Shown one piece after another: positions 5,750-13,270 of a DNA stretch of 28,035 bases. The translations under genes and the position numbers were made by a program. Each line of letters starts with the position of its first letter. Within the stretch, counting starts at the first letter, position 1. The stretch is taken from the NCBI GenBank assembly GCA_030039995.1, contig JASHUL010000082.1, positions 1 through 28,035 on the forward strand. The letters run 5' to 3'. The notes under the pieces were generated by a model. It had not been told where the DNA came from. It did not search any database and saw only the letters and a list, made by a program, of their open reading frames with translations. Source of the stretch: Thermoplasmata archaeon. GTDB taxonomy: Archaea > Thermoplasmatota > Thermoplasmata > Lutacidiplasmatales > UBA184.

Positions 5750-7672
5750 CTACGCTAGGTTCGAGTTCTGCAGCAATACCCGGTACCGTGGGTCTCTTCG
5801 GACCCCCTCGAACACGGGATCATACCGTAACGTATGGAACATGATGGTGTGCGTCTCCTTGGCCTTGTTCAAGCATCGAATCGCGTCGTCCACGTCTCCT
5901 ATCGCACCGTAGAGCCACGCGCAAGAGAACGAGTCGAACTCGGGCTGCGGGAGCGATTCATCCGCACGAAGAATCGCGCGACACCGTTCCTTCTCACCGG
6001 AGAATGCGTAGTACTCTGCCCGGAGCGCCTTCTTGGTATCGGGATCCGTCGCGTGGTCTTCCCGCCAACGGATTTCCTCGAGCAATGGTTCGTACTCCCG
6101 TCGAAAGCGGTGGAAGTTGGCCAAGTCGTGATGGAATTCCCGTCCCTCGGGTTGCAGCTCGCCTAGCTTCTGAATCCGGGCGAGAGCCTCGTCGTACTTC
6201 CCGAGCCACCCGAGCAGTAGAGCATGGTGGGAGAGGTTGAACGGCGAAAGGGGGTCAGAAGCTTCGGCCAGAGCCCACTCGGCTTCCGCCTCGTTAATAC
6301 GAGCCTGCCAGGAAAGCAACTCCGCGTACCAGTGATGCGCCTGCGAGTAACTGGGGTTGAGGGACACAGCCCGACGAAACTCCCTCTCCGCTCCCTCAAA
6401 GTCGTAGGCTCGCCAAAGAATTCCTCCCACCGAGGCATGCGCTTCCGCGAGGTTGGGGTCCAGTTCTACGGCTCGCAGTGCCAACTCCCGACCGGTCGCG
6501 TCGGCCGCTTCCCTGGAGATTCCGAAGGAAGACGGCCCATGCAACACGATCAGGTCCGACAGACCGGAGACCGCCGCGGCATTCTTGGGATCCAACGAAA
6601 TTGCGAGGTCGAACTGCTCTTTTGCCGCCTGGTACGAGCTTTCGCTCTGCTGATGCAGCAACGCTCGCCCTTTTAGATAGGCGAGATAGGAGTCTGACCG
6701 CGTTACGGGTTTCGACTCGAGTCGAGCCTGCTCGGTCGGTCCCAGTTTGACTTTCAGGCCGTCGGCTACCTGCCGCGCGATCTCGGCCTGCACGGCAAAC
6801 ACATCGTCGAGTTCCCGGTCATACGTAGTCGCCCAGAGGTGTCGGTCCGAGCGGGCGTCGATGAGTTGTGCGGTCACTCTGAGACGATTACCGGCCTTCC
6901 GGACGCTGCCCTCCAGGATCGATGTGACGCCCAATTCGGTGCCAATTTGAGACACCGACTTGGGTGTCGCCTTGTAGAGCATCACCGACGTCCGAGAGAT
7001 GACACGGAGCTCTTGTATCTGGGACAGCACCGAGATCAACTCCTCCGTGAGACCGTCCGCGAAGTACTCGTCCTTCGGGTCGGGACTTATGTTGGTGAAC
7101 GGAAGGACCGCGATACCGGCTGGCGTCGGAGTGGCCGCGGCTGACTCGCGCGCGTTCCACGGCAGCACCACTCGGTAGACGTCGATCGGAACCGCTACGC
7201 CCTTGAGAAGGGCCGAGGGGAGCTTCTCGAGCCTGTCGGGGATCTTGTTCCGGACCTGCTCCTGGACGGCCGCCGAGATGCAGATACCCCCCGGTTCGGC
7301 GAGAGGCTCGATCCGGGCGGCGACGTTGACCGCATCTCCGAGGATGTCGCTTCCCTGAGCCACCACGTCGCCGAGGTGAACCCCGATTCGGATCCGGATC
7401 GGAGCGGAATCTCCCTCCGCGTTCCGCTCATGGATCCGCCGCTGGATGTTCACCGCACATTGGGTCGCCTTGAGGGCGCTGTCAAATTCGACCAGGATCC
7501 CGTCTCCCGTCGATTTGATCTCGCGACCCTGATGGATCGCGAGGAGCGGACGGACGAGTTCCTGTTGCCGACGGAGTAGTTCGAGACTCGCGCTCTCGTC
7601 GCCCTGGGTCGAGGCCGTGAAACCGACCGTGTCGGTGAACATGATCGCGGACAGCCGACGGGCCGACGTCAC
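5750..7672 (-). CDS. Class III adenylate cyclase with TolB-like and TPR domains (cyclase 1)
   Basis: A 640-residue cytoplasmic protein expected to make cAMP from ATP. The cyclase domain spans about residues 5-170. All catalytic positions are present: metal-binding D14 (MFTDTVGFT) and D57 (KSTGDG), adenine-selecting K53 and D109 (GSDILGD), and transition-state N116 and R120 (NVAAR). A TolB N-terminal-like domain follows (about 185-310, GIAVLPFTNISPDPKDEYFA), then TPR-type helical repeats to the end. This cyclase/TolB-like/TPR architecture is familiar from proteobacteria such as rhizobia, so transfer from bacteria is plausible. Sensing would be through the TolB/TPR part. The start is GTG at 7672, supported by a TATA-like box about 24 nt upstream. 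It is paralogous to the gene at 13271-15244 and a decayed third copy lies at 5447-5545. No cAMP receptor gene is seen. Confidence 0.92.
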   Translation of the reverse strand: MTSARRLSAIMFTDTVGFTASTQGDESASLELLRRQQELVRPLLAIHQGREIKSTGDGILVEFDSALKATQCAVNIQRRIHERNAEGDSAPIRIRIGVHLGDVVAQGSDILGDAVNVAARIEPLAEPGGICISAAVQEQVRNKIPDRLEKLPSALLKGVAVPIDVYRVVLPWNARESAAATPTPAGIAVLPFTNISPDPKDEYFADGLTEELISVLSQIQELRVISRTSVMLYKATPKSVSQIGTELGVTSILEGSVRKAGNRLRVTAQLIDARSDRHLWATTYDRELDDVFAVQAEIARQVADGLKVKLGPTEQARLESKPVTRSDSYLAYLKGRALLHQQSESSYQAAKEQFDLAISLDPKNAAAVSGLSDLIVLHGPSSFGISREAADATGRELALRAVELDPNLAEAHASVGGILWRAYDFEGAEREFRRAVSLNPSYSQAHHWYAELLSWQARINEAEAEWALAEASDPLSPFNLSHHALLLGWLGKYDEALARIQKLGELQPEGREFHHDLANFHRFRREYEPLLEEIRWREDHATDPDTKKALRAEYYAFSGEKERCRAILRADESLPQPEFDSFSCAWLYGAIGDVDDAIRCLNKAKETHTIMFHTLRYDPVFEGVRRDPRYRVLLQNSNLA

Positions 7673-7690
7673 GGCCCGAAACCGCCTTCC

Positions 7691-7700
7691 GTTAGATTAA
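7691..7700 (-). promoter_or_regulatory. TATA-like promoter of cyclase 1
   Basis: The minus strand reads TTAATCTAAC, centred about 24 nt upstream of the GTG at 7672. This supports a leaderless transcript. The rest of the 213-base gap to the sedolisin stop shows no gene. Confidence 0.55.
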
Positions 7701-7885
7701 GCCCCGCCTCTTCGACCGCACCGGGAGCCGCATGCTCGAGGGCAGTCGCTGAGGGCTCGCGAGTTTCGCGTATCTGCACGGTGGGCTGGGTCCCAGGTCG
7801 CTGGAAGATTCCTCGATAGAGCGGACCGCTATTCAGGGGGAATGCGTGCAGCGAGTCTTGCACTCGTCGCGCAGCTAAGTGGTCG

Positions 7886-9451
7886 CTAGTTTCCCGACAG
7901 TGCGACCAGGTCGGGGACGAGATTCGCAACGTTCGGCGTTCCCCAGCCGGTCGCACCGTCCCAGCCGGGACCTGCATTGTACCCGACGTTGTCAGGGGAC
8001 CCGGCCACGGTGTTGTTTCCGATCGTGATGTCGTGAAAGTCCCGGTGATAGAGCCAGGGAGAATTCCCGATTTCGTACAGCGCCGGATTGATGAAGCCGA
8101 TAGTTCCTCGGTGCTCGATGGCAGCGAGCTGATCCGCCAGGGCCGCGATCCCCGCCCAGCACGGCGATCCTTGGCTGGTTCCAAAGGCATCGTAAAGTCC
8201 TGGACCGGCCCCGCCTAGGCTCCAATAGATGAAGACGCCGCCATCTCCGGCGGCATTGAACGAAACGTCCGGCGTCGTTCGCGCCGTGAGGCCCAACCCG
8301 CGCTGGTAGGACGGCACTCCAAAGAAGGCGCTCGGGGCGCCTCCGGACGCCACGTCGAAGGCGGGTTCGTTCCACACCTGTTCATCGCCGTAGCCGACCG
8401 GTGTGCACCTTGCGGTTGCGGTCGGGGACGCGGTGTTCAACTGACAGGAGGGGGTATTCAGGAAGTTCACCAATCCTGTGCTGCAGGTCCGACTCGCGCC
8501 GCACGACGGTATCGAGCCGAAATAGTAGGGAAAACCCATGGTGCCCCCTACCGCCGTGACCCACGGCGAAGACGCCGGGTACAGCGGGTTGGACGTAGTG
8601 TAGCCGAAAGGGGAGTTGTCGGCCCCCCAATCTCCCGAGCCGGCGAAGACGGTCGTCCCTTCCCGAGCTGCCAACTCGTACGCGGCCTCGCCCGTGGCCA
8701 GGGTCTCGCGAACATAGGCCGGGCTGCACACGCCATTGGGAGTATCGGTGAGCAAGAAGCAGGTGCCCTGGATCATATCGGGCTCGAAGTCGCCGAAACT
8801 CTGAGACACGATGCTGTGTGGGAACATGACGACGGCGCCGAGGGCAGCCTGCTCCAACGAGAGGTCGTCGTCCGACCGAGCAACAAACAGGACGATGTGG
8901 GCCCCGGGCGCCATGGCATGAGCCCATTGAGTGTCCTGATCGATCTCCGACGTCGAGCCGACTTGGATTGGATCCGAGGAATTGAAAACAGGGCATACGC
9001 CCCCCTCGCAAACGATCTGGATCGTCGTTCGTGGAAGGTGGAAGGCGGCGTCGAACGCGTTCAAGTCAGCCTGAACCGTCGGGCTTCCGAACGGGTCGAC
9101 GATGACGATCGTCTGACCGGTTCCGTCGAGATAGTTCGGGAAGTTGTAGGCCGTCCGGAGATCCTGCGGCGTGTAGCAGAGCACGTTGTAGGGGTTTGTC
9201 AGAGATGCGGCAGTGAGATTGGCAAACTCCCCCACGTTGCAATAGGGACTCGGCTGGCCGTTAGCGAGACCCTTTTCGACGAACATCGTCGCGAGCGGTG
9301 CGGACGGGCTCGTCCCCGTCGCGGTCGTAGTTGCAACCGACGTCGCGCCCGTGGCGTCGGGAAAAATGGGGAGGCTACTCAGTATCAAGATCACAAGAAC
9401 GGCGATCGGAATTCCGACGGCGCAATGCCCGCCCTGGATTGGAGCGCCCAT
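7886..9451 (-). CDS. Secreted S53 peptidase (sedolisin/kumamolisin-like)
   Basis: A 521-residue acid-active serine-carboxyl endopeptidase of family S53, exported through an N-terminal hydrophobic segment (residues 11-30). The catalytic set is complete: E169 and D173 in SEIDQDTQWAHAMAPGA, oxyanion D274 in GSGDWGADN, and nucleophile S426 in GTSQGSP. C-terminal calcium-site residues include D474 (FHDITIGNN) and D498 (GWDGATGWGTP). The N-terminal pro-region is much shorter than in bacterial kumamolisins. Such enzymes digest external protein at low pH, which suits an acid-tolerant scavenger. The ATG at 9451 lies about 35 nt downstream of a TATA-like element. The enzyme could release peptides outside the cell; no peptide transporter is in the window. 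Confidence 0.92.
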   Translation of the reverse strand: MGAPIQGGHCAVGIPIAVLVILILSSLPIFPDATGATSVATTTATGTSPSAPLATMFVEKGLANGQPSPYCNVGEFANLTAASLTNPYNVLCYTPQDLRTAYNFPNYLDGTGQTIVIVDPFGSPTVQADLNAFDAAFHLPRTTIQIVCEGGVCPVFNSSDPIQVGSTSEIDQDTQWAHAMAPGAHIVLFVARSDDDLSLEQAALGAVVMFPHSIVSQSFGDFEPDMIQGTCFLLTDTPNGVCSPAYVRETLATGEAAYELAAREGTTVFAGSGDWGADNSPFGYTTSNPLYPASSPWVTAVGGTMGFPYYFGSIPSCGASRTCSTGLVNFLNTPSCQLNTASPTATARCTPVGYGDEQVWNEPAFDVASGGAPSAFFGVPSYQRGLGLTARTTPDVSFNAAGDGGVFIYWSLGGAGPGLYDAFGTSQGSPCWAGIAALADQLAAIEHRGTIGFINPALYEIGNSPWLYHRDFHDITIGNNTVAGSPDNVGYNAGPGWDGATGWGTPNVANLVPDLVALSGN

Positions 9452-9480
9452 CGGGAACGCGCGACCACATCGGTCTACAG

Positions 9481-9490
9481 GTAGTTAATA
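9481..9490 (-). promoter_or_regulatory. TATA-like promoter of the sedolisin gene
   Basis: The minus strand reads TATTAACTAC, centred about 35 nt upstream of the ATG at 9451. The transcript would have a leader of roughly 10 nt. Confidence 0.45.
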
Positions 9491-9548
9491 CGGGAGTTCC
9501 CGAAAATCGGGCGGCCTAAGTGTCCGGCGCGTGACGAGTCCGGAACGG

Positions 9549-9626
9549 GGACCGAGTGCATGGGCCCCTCACCCGGCGTCGGGCCAGAGGTCAGCGCCCA
9601 GCGGCCGTGTGCAACGGTGCTTGCAC
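9549..9626. repeat. Longer dispersed repeat, copy 2, ending in a palindrome
   Basis: Shares the spaced blocks GGACCGAG, ATGGGCCC, TCAC and CGGCGT with 5570-5600. It ends in the palindrome TGCAACGGTGCTTGCA at 9610-9625, flanked by G and C that extend the stem to GTGCAA/TTGCAC around CGGTGC. It lies between the divergent sedolisin and DUF973-like genes. This roughly 350-base gap (9452-9802) holds otherwise only the sedolisin promoter and a weak TATA-like stretch near 9737-9749. Confidence 0.5.
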
Positions 9627-9802
9627 CGGGCTCCGAGCGGCGGGGAGCGGGCCGACTCTACATCCGCGTTCAGAGTGAGCGAACGACGTGCGTTCTTGCG
9701 CGACGCTGCGCCGAACGAAACCTCGGAGGGACACAGAGTTGAAGTACCGGGGCTCGCTGGCGGTCGCCAGTGGGAGCGCCGACGTCCTCAGCGACTTGGC
9801 CG

Positions 9803-10522
9803 ATGAGTGCGAGTCCCGGGGCCGTCCGGGCCGGAGGCTCGCCCGACGAGCGGTCCGGAGCCTCTCGAATAAAGTGGGGTGCCCTCCTCGGAATCTTGGG
9901 CCTGCTCCTCGCGGTCGTCGGGGTGATGATCGTCATCCTCGACGTCGGACTCGGGGTTACAAACATCACCGCCTCTGGCTATGTCTCTCTCCTACACACG
10001 ATCCTTCTCGGCGTGGTGCTCGTGGTGGTCGGCGTGTTTCTCGCTTTCCTCTCGTTCATCCTCTACACCGCGGGATTCGCGAGCCTCCGAAGGGCGGATG
10101 GGCGCTTTCGCACCCCGATGGTGTTGTGCGTTATCGGGATTCTAGGGATCGCCCTCATCGGTGGATTCGTCATCATCTACGCGGCATCGATCAACTCGGC
10201 CATCAACTGCCCTTCGTCCGACAGCACGTGCCAGAACAATGCCACTTCGCTGACGCACGGCGAAGTCGGGATCGGCTACATCGGCGGTCTGTTCGGGTTC
10301 ATCGGGCTGATCGGCGCGATCCTCGGCTTGTACCGATTCGGGTCGAAATACTCGAGCTCCATCACCAAAGTCGGGGCCATATTGTACATCATCCCGATCG
10401 TCAGCGTGCTCGCGCCGATCCTGGTTTTCGTCGGAGCTCACCAGGTACAGAAGAAGCTCAGCGAGCCCGTCATGGCCACACCGGGCGTCGCGCCGAACTT
10501 TCCGGTACCCCCTCCGCCGTAG
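9803..10522 (+). CDS. Multi-spanning membrane protein, DUF973-like
   Basis: An integral membrane protein of 239 residues with about five hydrophobic helices (ALLGILGLLLAVVGVMIVIL; the stretch after SLLHTILLG; VLCVIGILGIALIGGFVII; IGGLFGFIGLIGAILGL; IIPIVSVLAPILVFVGAH). A short extracellular loop carries C-x5-C (NCPSSDSTC). The layout and the TAGFASLRRADGRF segment after helix 2 resemble DUF973, a family of archaeal membrane proteins without known function. The C-terminus is a proline-rich tail. I chose the ATG at 9803; an in-frame GTG at 9770 is the alternative and would lie about 27 nt from a weak TATA-like stretch. Confidence 0.75.
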   Translation: MSASPGAVRAGGSPDERSGASRIKWGALLGILGLLLAVVGVMIVILDVGLGVTNITASGYVSLLHTILLGVVLVVVGVFLAFLSFILYTAGFASLRRADGRFRTPMVLCVIGILGIALIGGFVIIYAASINSAINCPSSDSTCQNNATSLTHGEVGIGYIGGLFGFIGLIGAILGLYRFGSKYSSSITKVGAILYIIPIVSVLAPILVFVGAHQVQKKLSEPVMATPGVAPNFPVPPPP

Positions 10523-10678
10523 CGTCGTAATGGCTTGACCCCCCCGCCCTTTGGGGCCTGAGTGCGATGCGGACGAGGCGCACTTGGTAGTTGGAGCCGA
10601 AAAGAAGCGCGCCGGAGCCGATTGCCAAGTCTCATGTCGGTTCGGATCACCGCCGGTAGGCACGGAGGCGCGCAACTC

Positions 10679-10688
10679 TAGGATAAGT
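10679..10688 (+). promoter_or_regulatory. TATA-like promoter of the methyltransferase at 10711
   Basis: TAGGATAAGT is centred about 27 nt before the GTG at 10711, indicating a leaderless GTG start. The rest of the gap from 10523 shows only short repeats (two GGAGCCGA blocks) and no gene. Confidence 0.45.
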
Positions 10689-10710
10689 AGCGACGGACCG
10701 TCGGCGCGCT

Positions 10711-11550
10711 GTGAATTCGGACATTGAGCGGCGGTACGTCCTCGACGGCGGGTCGCCCGAGGTCGAACGACTGCGAATTCAATCGCTCGCCTTGGAACCC
10801 CATGCGGAGTCGTTGCTCGACGAGGCCGGTCTCTCCGAGGGGGCGAGCGCCCTCGACTTGGCGTGCGGCCCCGTCGGTCTTCTCCGTCCACTCTCCGTTC
10901 GTGTGGGACCGAAGGGGCGAGTGGTGGGCCTCGACCTCGACCCTGCGGAGGTTTCGGCGGCCCAGGACCATGTGCGGAGTCTGGGTCTGTCCAACGTCAC
11001 CGTCGTTCAGGGCGACGCGTTCCACACTGGATTCGAGGCCGACTCCTTTGACGTGGTTCACGCCCGGTTTCTCATCGCGCCGGTCGGCCGGGCCCACGAC
11101 CTCCTGACCGAAACGGTCCGAGTCACCAAGCCGGGAGGGCTCATTGTCATGGAGGAACCCGACTCGAGCGCGTGGAATTGCTATCCACCGTCGGCGGGCT
11201 TCGCACGGCTGAAAGAAGTGATCCGCGAGTGCTTTCGACTGGGCGGCAGTAGTTTCGACGCGGGCCCGGGCCTGTTCGCCCTTCTTCGCGCCGGCGGCCT
11301 GGACCAGGTCCGCACTCGCGGCGTCGCCATTCCGCTCTACGATAGCCATCCGTTCATGCGATCTACGGTGCAGTTCGCGGCGTCCCTCCGGCGACGGATC
11401 CTCGAGAATCGACTCATGACCGAGACGGAACTGGAGCTCGCGGTGGCGGACGTGGAGAAGGCGGTGATTCGCCCCGAGACCTGGATGCTTTCGTTCCTCG
11501 TGATCCAAGCTTGGGGACGAAAGCCCAAGTCCGCGCCGGCGGCGCGCTAG
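10711..11550 (+). CDS. Class I SAM-dependent methyltransferase
   Basis: A 279-residue methyltransferase. Motif I is LDLACGPVG (residues 48-56), the acidic ribose-binding residue is D75 in VVGLDLD, a GDAF segment is motif II, and DSFDVVHARFLI then TKPGGLIVMEEPD are the later core strands. The C-terminal half (from about 160) is a helical substrate-binding region. It resembles the UbiE/Methyltransf_11-25 group; the substrate cannot be inferred. The start is GTG at 10711 from the promoter spacing. The convergent VOC gene ends 108 nt downstream and no operon partner is evident. Confidence 0.85.
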   Translation: MNSDIERRYVLDGGSPEVERLRIQSLALEPHAESLLDEAGLSEGASALDLACGPVGLLRPLSVRVGPKGRVVGLDLDPAEVSAAQDHVRSLGLSNVTVVQGDAFHTGFEADSFDVVHARFLIAPVGRAHDLLTETVRVTKPGGLIVMEEPDSSAWNCYPPSAGFARLKEVIRECFRLGGSSFDAGPGLFALLRAGGLDQVRTRGVAIPLYDSHPFMRSTVQFAASLRRRILENRLMTETELELAVADVEKAVIRPETWMLSFLVIQAWGRKPKSAPAAR

Positions 11551-11658
11551 GTCGTAGTTGCCGTTCGACCCGGCACAGCGCCAGGGAGGAAGGCCTCCGG
11601 CTGAGCTTGTTGGTTCGGGACTCGGAGGTGTCAGTCCTCAGCCACCCGCAGATCGCAG

Positions 11659-12018
11659 CTAGGCGCTCTCGACCACGCCCTGGACGACTCCGCCCGGAGC
11701 GACGAAGACGGCGTAGTGCCCCATGTTCGGGATGGCGGTCTTTGGGACTACGACCTTCGCCCCCGCGGTCTCGGCGTCTCGTAGGGTCTTCGAGATGTCC
11801 TTGACTTCGATGTACGATAGGGAACCGGGAGCCTCGACGTCCTGAGGCGCGCGCAGCGCACCGGTCGGGAGTCCGGGAGAAGTGGTCAACCAGTAACCCC
11901 CGCCGGCGTCGTCGAATCTCCAACCGAACACGCGTTCGTAGAATCGGATGCTCTGGGCAGGGTCCTTCGAGATCAACTCCACGTGGCTGACGGCTCCGGG
12001 CGTCGGTCGGTTCGCCAT
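11659..12018 (-). CDS. VOC superfamily protein (glyoxalase-like)
   Basis: A 119-residue single-chain VOC protein made of two beta-alpha-beta units (AVSHVELISKDPAQSIRFY and LSYIEVKDISKTLRDAE). It resembles the small glyoxalase-like group (FYERVFGWRF, PGGVVQGVVE). The usual first metal ligand is H12, in SHVEL, and the last acidic ligand is the E of VVESA. One middle ligand is not obvious, so metal binding is uncertain. The ATG at 12018 is preceded by GGGGA; an in-frame GTG at 12039 is the alternative. It is divergent from the HxlR regulator at 12137, which is a likely candidate to control it. Confidence 0.82.
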   Translation of the reverse strand: MANRPTPGAVSHVELISKDPAQSIRFYERVFGWRFDDAGGGYWLTTSPGLPTGALRAPQDVEAPGSLSYIEVKDISKTLRDAETAGAKVVVPKTAIPNMGHYAVFVAPGGVVQGVVESA

Positions 12019-12070
12019 GGTTGCATTTCCCCGAGCCACTAGGGCTCAAACGACTCCATCCGAGTCGCGG

Positions 12071-12079
12071 TTCAAATAC
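12071..12079. promoter_or_regulatory. Shared TATA-like element in a divergent promoter
   Basis: TTCAAATAC lies in the 118-base gap between the VOC and HxlR genes. It is AT-rich on both strands, so it could serve either direction, leaving leaders of about 34 nt on each side. An HxlR binding site would be expected here, but I cannot point to a clear palindrome. Confidence 0.35.
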
Positions 12080-12136
12080 GGCCCAGGGTACGGAAAGTAA
12101 GCGTGCCTTTTCATGCGGTCGGTCGGTGAAGTGGGC

Positions 12137-12619
12137 ATGGAACCCGAGGTCCTCCCCACCGTCATGTGGAAGACCTGCCCGATTCGGGCGAGCCTCGGGG
12201 TGCTCGGCCGCCGCTGGTCCCTTCTGATCCTGCGGGATGTCTCCTTTTTTCGCAAGGTTCGATTCAGCGACATGCTCCGTACGAACCCTGGATTGAGTCC
12301 ACGGCTCCTATCGGTTCGGCTCCGGGAGCTCCAACGGGAGGGCCTGATCGAACGGGTGGCGAGTCCGACGGACTCTCGTCTCGTGTGGTACGATATCACC
12401 GAGAAGGGCCGCGACGTCGTTCCCATCCTCTCGGCATTCATCCAGTACGGTAGCAAGCACCGCGCGAAGGAGGTCTTCCCGGATCGGCGCCCGCGGGAGT
12501 TCGGGACTCTGTTCCCCGGTGCGGGAGAGTACATGCTCGGCCCGTTCTTCGACTACGCTCGCTCGTCTCGGACCCGAGCCAGTGCCGCGCCCTCGTCGCC
12601 CGAGAGGCGGTCGAAGTGA
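12137..12619 (+). CDS. HxlR-family winged-helix transcription regulator
   Basis: A 160-residue DNA-binding protein. The HxlR signature runs from C14: CPIRASLGVLGRRWSLLILR, then RFSDMLRTNPGLSPRLLSVR (recognition helix), LRELQREGLIERV and the wing ending YDITEKGRDVVPIL. C14, before the first helix, is the conserved cysteine that several HxlR proteins use to sense oxidants or electrophiles. A C-terminal tail of about 55 residues is longer than usual and arginine/serine-rich. The ATG at 12137 has GGTGA at 7 nt; an in-frame ATG at 12113 is possible. Its stop overlaps the start of the SRPBCC gene, and it diverges from a VOC gene. The three probably form one small responsive module. Confidence 0.88.
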   Translation: MEPEVLPTVMWKTCPIRASLGVLGRRWSLLILRDVSFFRKVRFSDMLRTNPGLSPRLLSVRLRELQREGLIERVASPTDSRLVWYDITEKGRDVVPILSAFIQYGSKHRAKEVFPDRRPREFGTLFPGAGEYMLGPFFDYARSSRTRASAAPSSPERRSK

Positions 12620-13050
12620 TCCACTTCACGGTCGAGCGCGTGGTCCGTGTTTCGCCCGAGACGCTCTACGACTGGATGAGTGACTACTCGGATCGGGACT
12701 ACACGGGGCCGAACTGGTCTCCGAAAGAGGGGGTGCGGCGCGCGGTTTCAGAGCAAGACGCTCAACACGCGGTCTTCACCGACTATTACGGCAGGACGGC
12801 GCTGAACTATCGCGCGACCAAACAGCCGCCGTTTGGAGTCGAGGCCGAAGGGTTCGGGAACAACATGAACGCGCACGTTAGTCTCAAGATCTCCCCGACG
12901 ACCGACGGCGCGAGATTGGTGGTTGACTTCCGTTTCGACCCTCAGGGCGCGGCGAAGCTGTTCGCCGGACTGATGAGCGGGACTATCGTGCGGGCAACGA
13001 CTCGGCAAGTCGACAGCTTTCTCTCGGATCTCTCGACCGCTCCGACCTGA
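12616..13050 (+). CDS. SRPBCC (START-like) family protein
   Basis: A 144-residue protein with the SRPBCC pattern: strand 1 IHFTVERVVRVSPETLYDWM, a central run of strands, and a final long helix (LMSGTIVRATTRQVDSFLSDL) that closes the hydrophobic cavity. The family binds or transforms small hydrophobic molecules; ligand unknown. The GTG start overlaps the stop of the HxlR gene by four bases (GTGA), a sign of translational coupling. It may bind the compound the regulator responds to, or help remove it. The 220-base gap that follows shows no gene. Confidence 0.8.
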   Translation: MIHFTVERVVRVSPETLYDWMSDYSDRDYTGPNWSPKEGVRRAVSEQDAQHAVFTDYYGRTALNYRATKQPPFGVEAEGFGNNMNAHVSLKISPTTDGARLVVDFRFDPQGAAKLFAGLMSGTIVRATTRQVDSFLSDLSTAPT

Positions 13051-13270
13051 ACGTCCCGGGACACGTGAGCTCCCGGAGCTACGGATCGGTCCACGCACCG
13101 GTGACGGGGGATACCCTACCATGGGCTGATTTCGAAGCCGAGTTGGCACGACTCCACGTAGTTTCTCCGCGGGACGGGCTTTCCACAGAAAATTGGCCTT
13201 CCCGTCGTTTCGGGGGGCGTTTACTCGCCCGACCGTAGATTTCACCGCTCGCACGACTTTTAGAGGTCGG

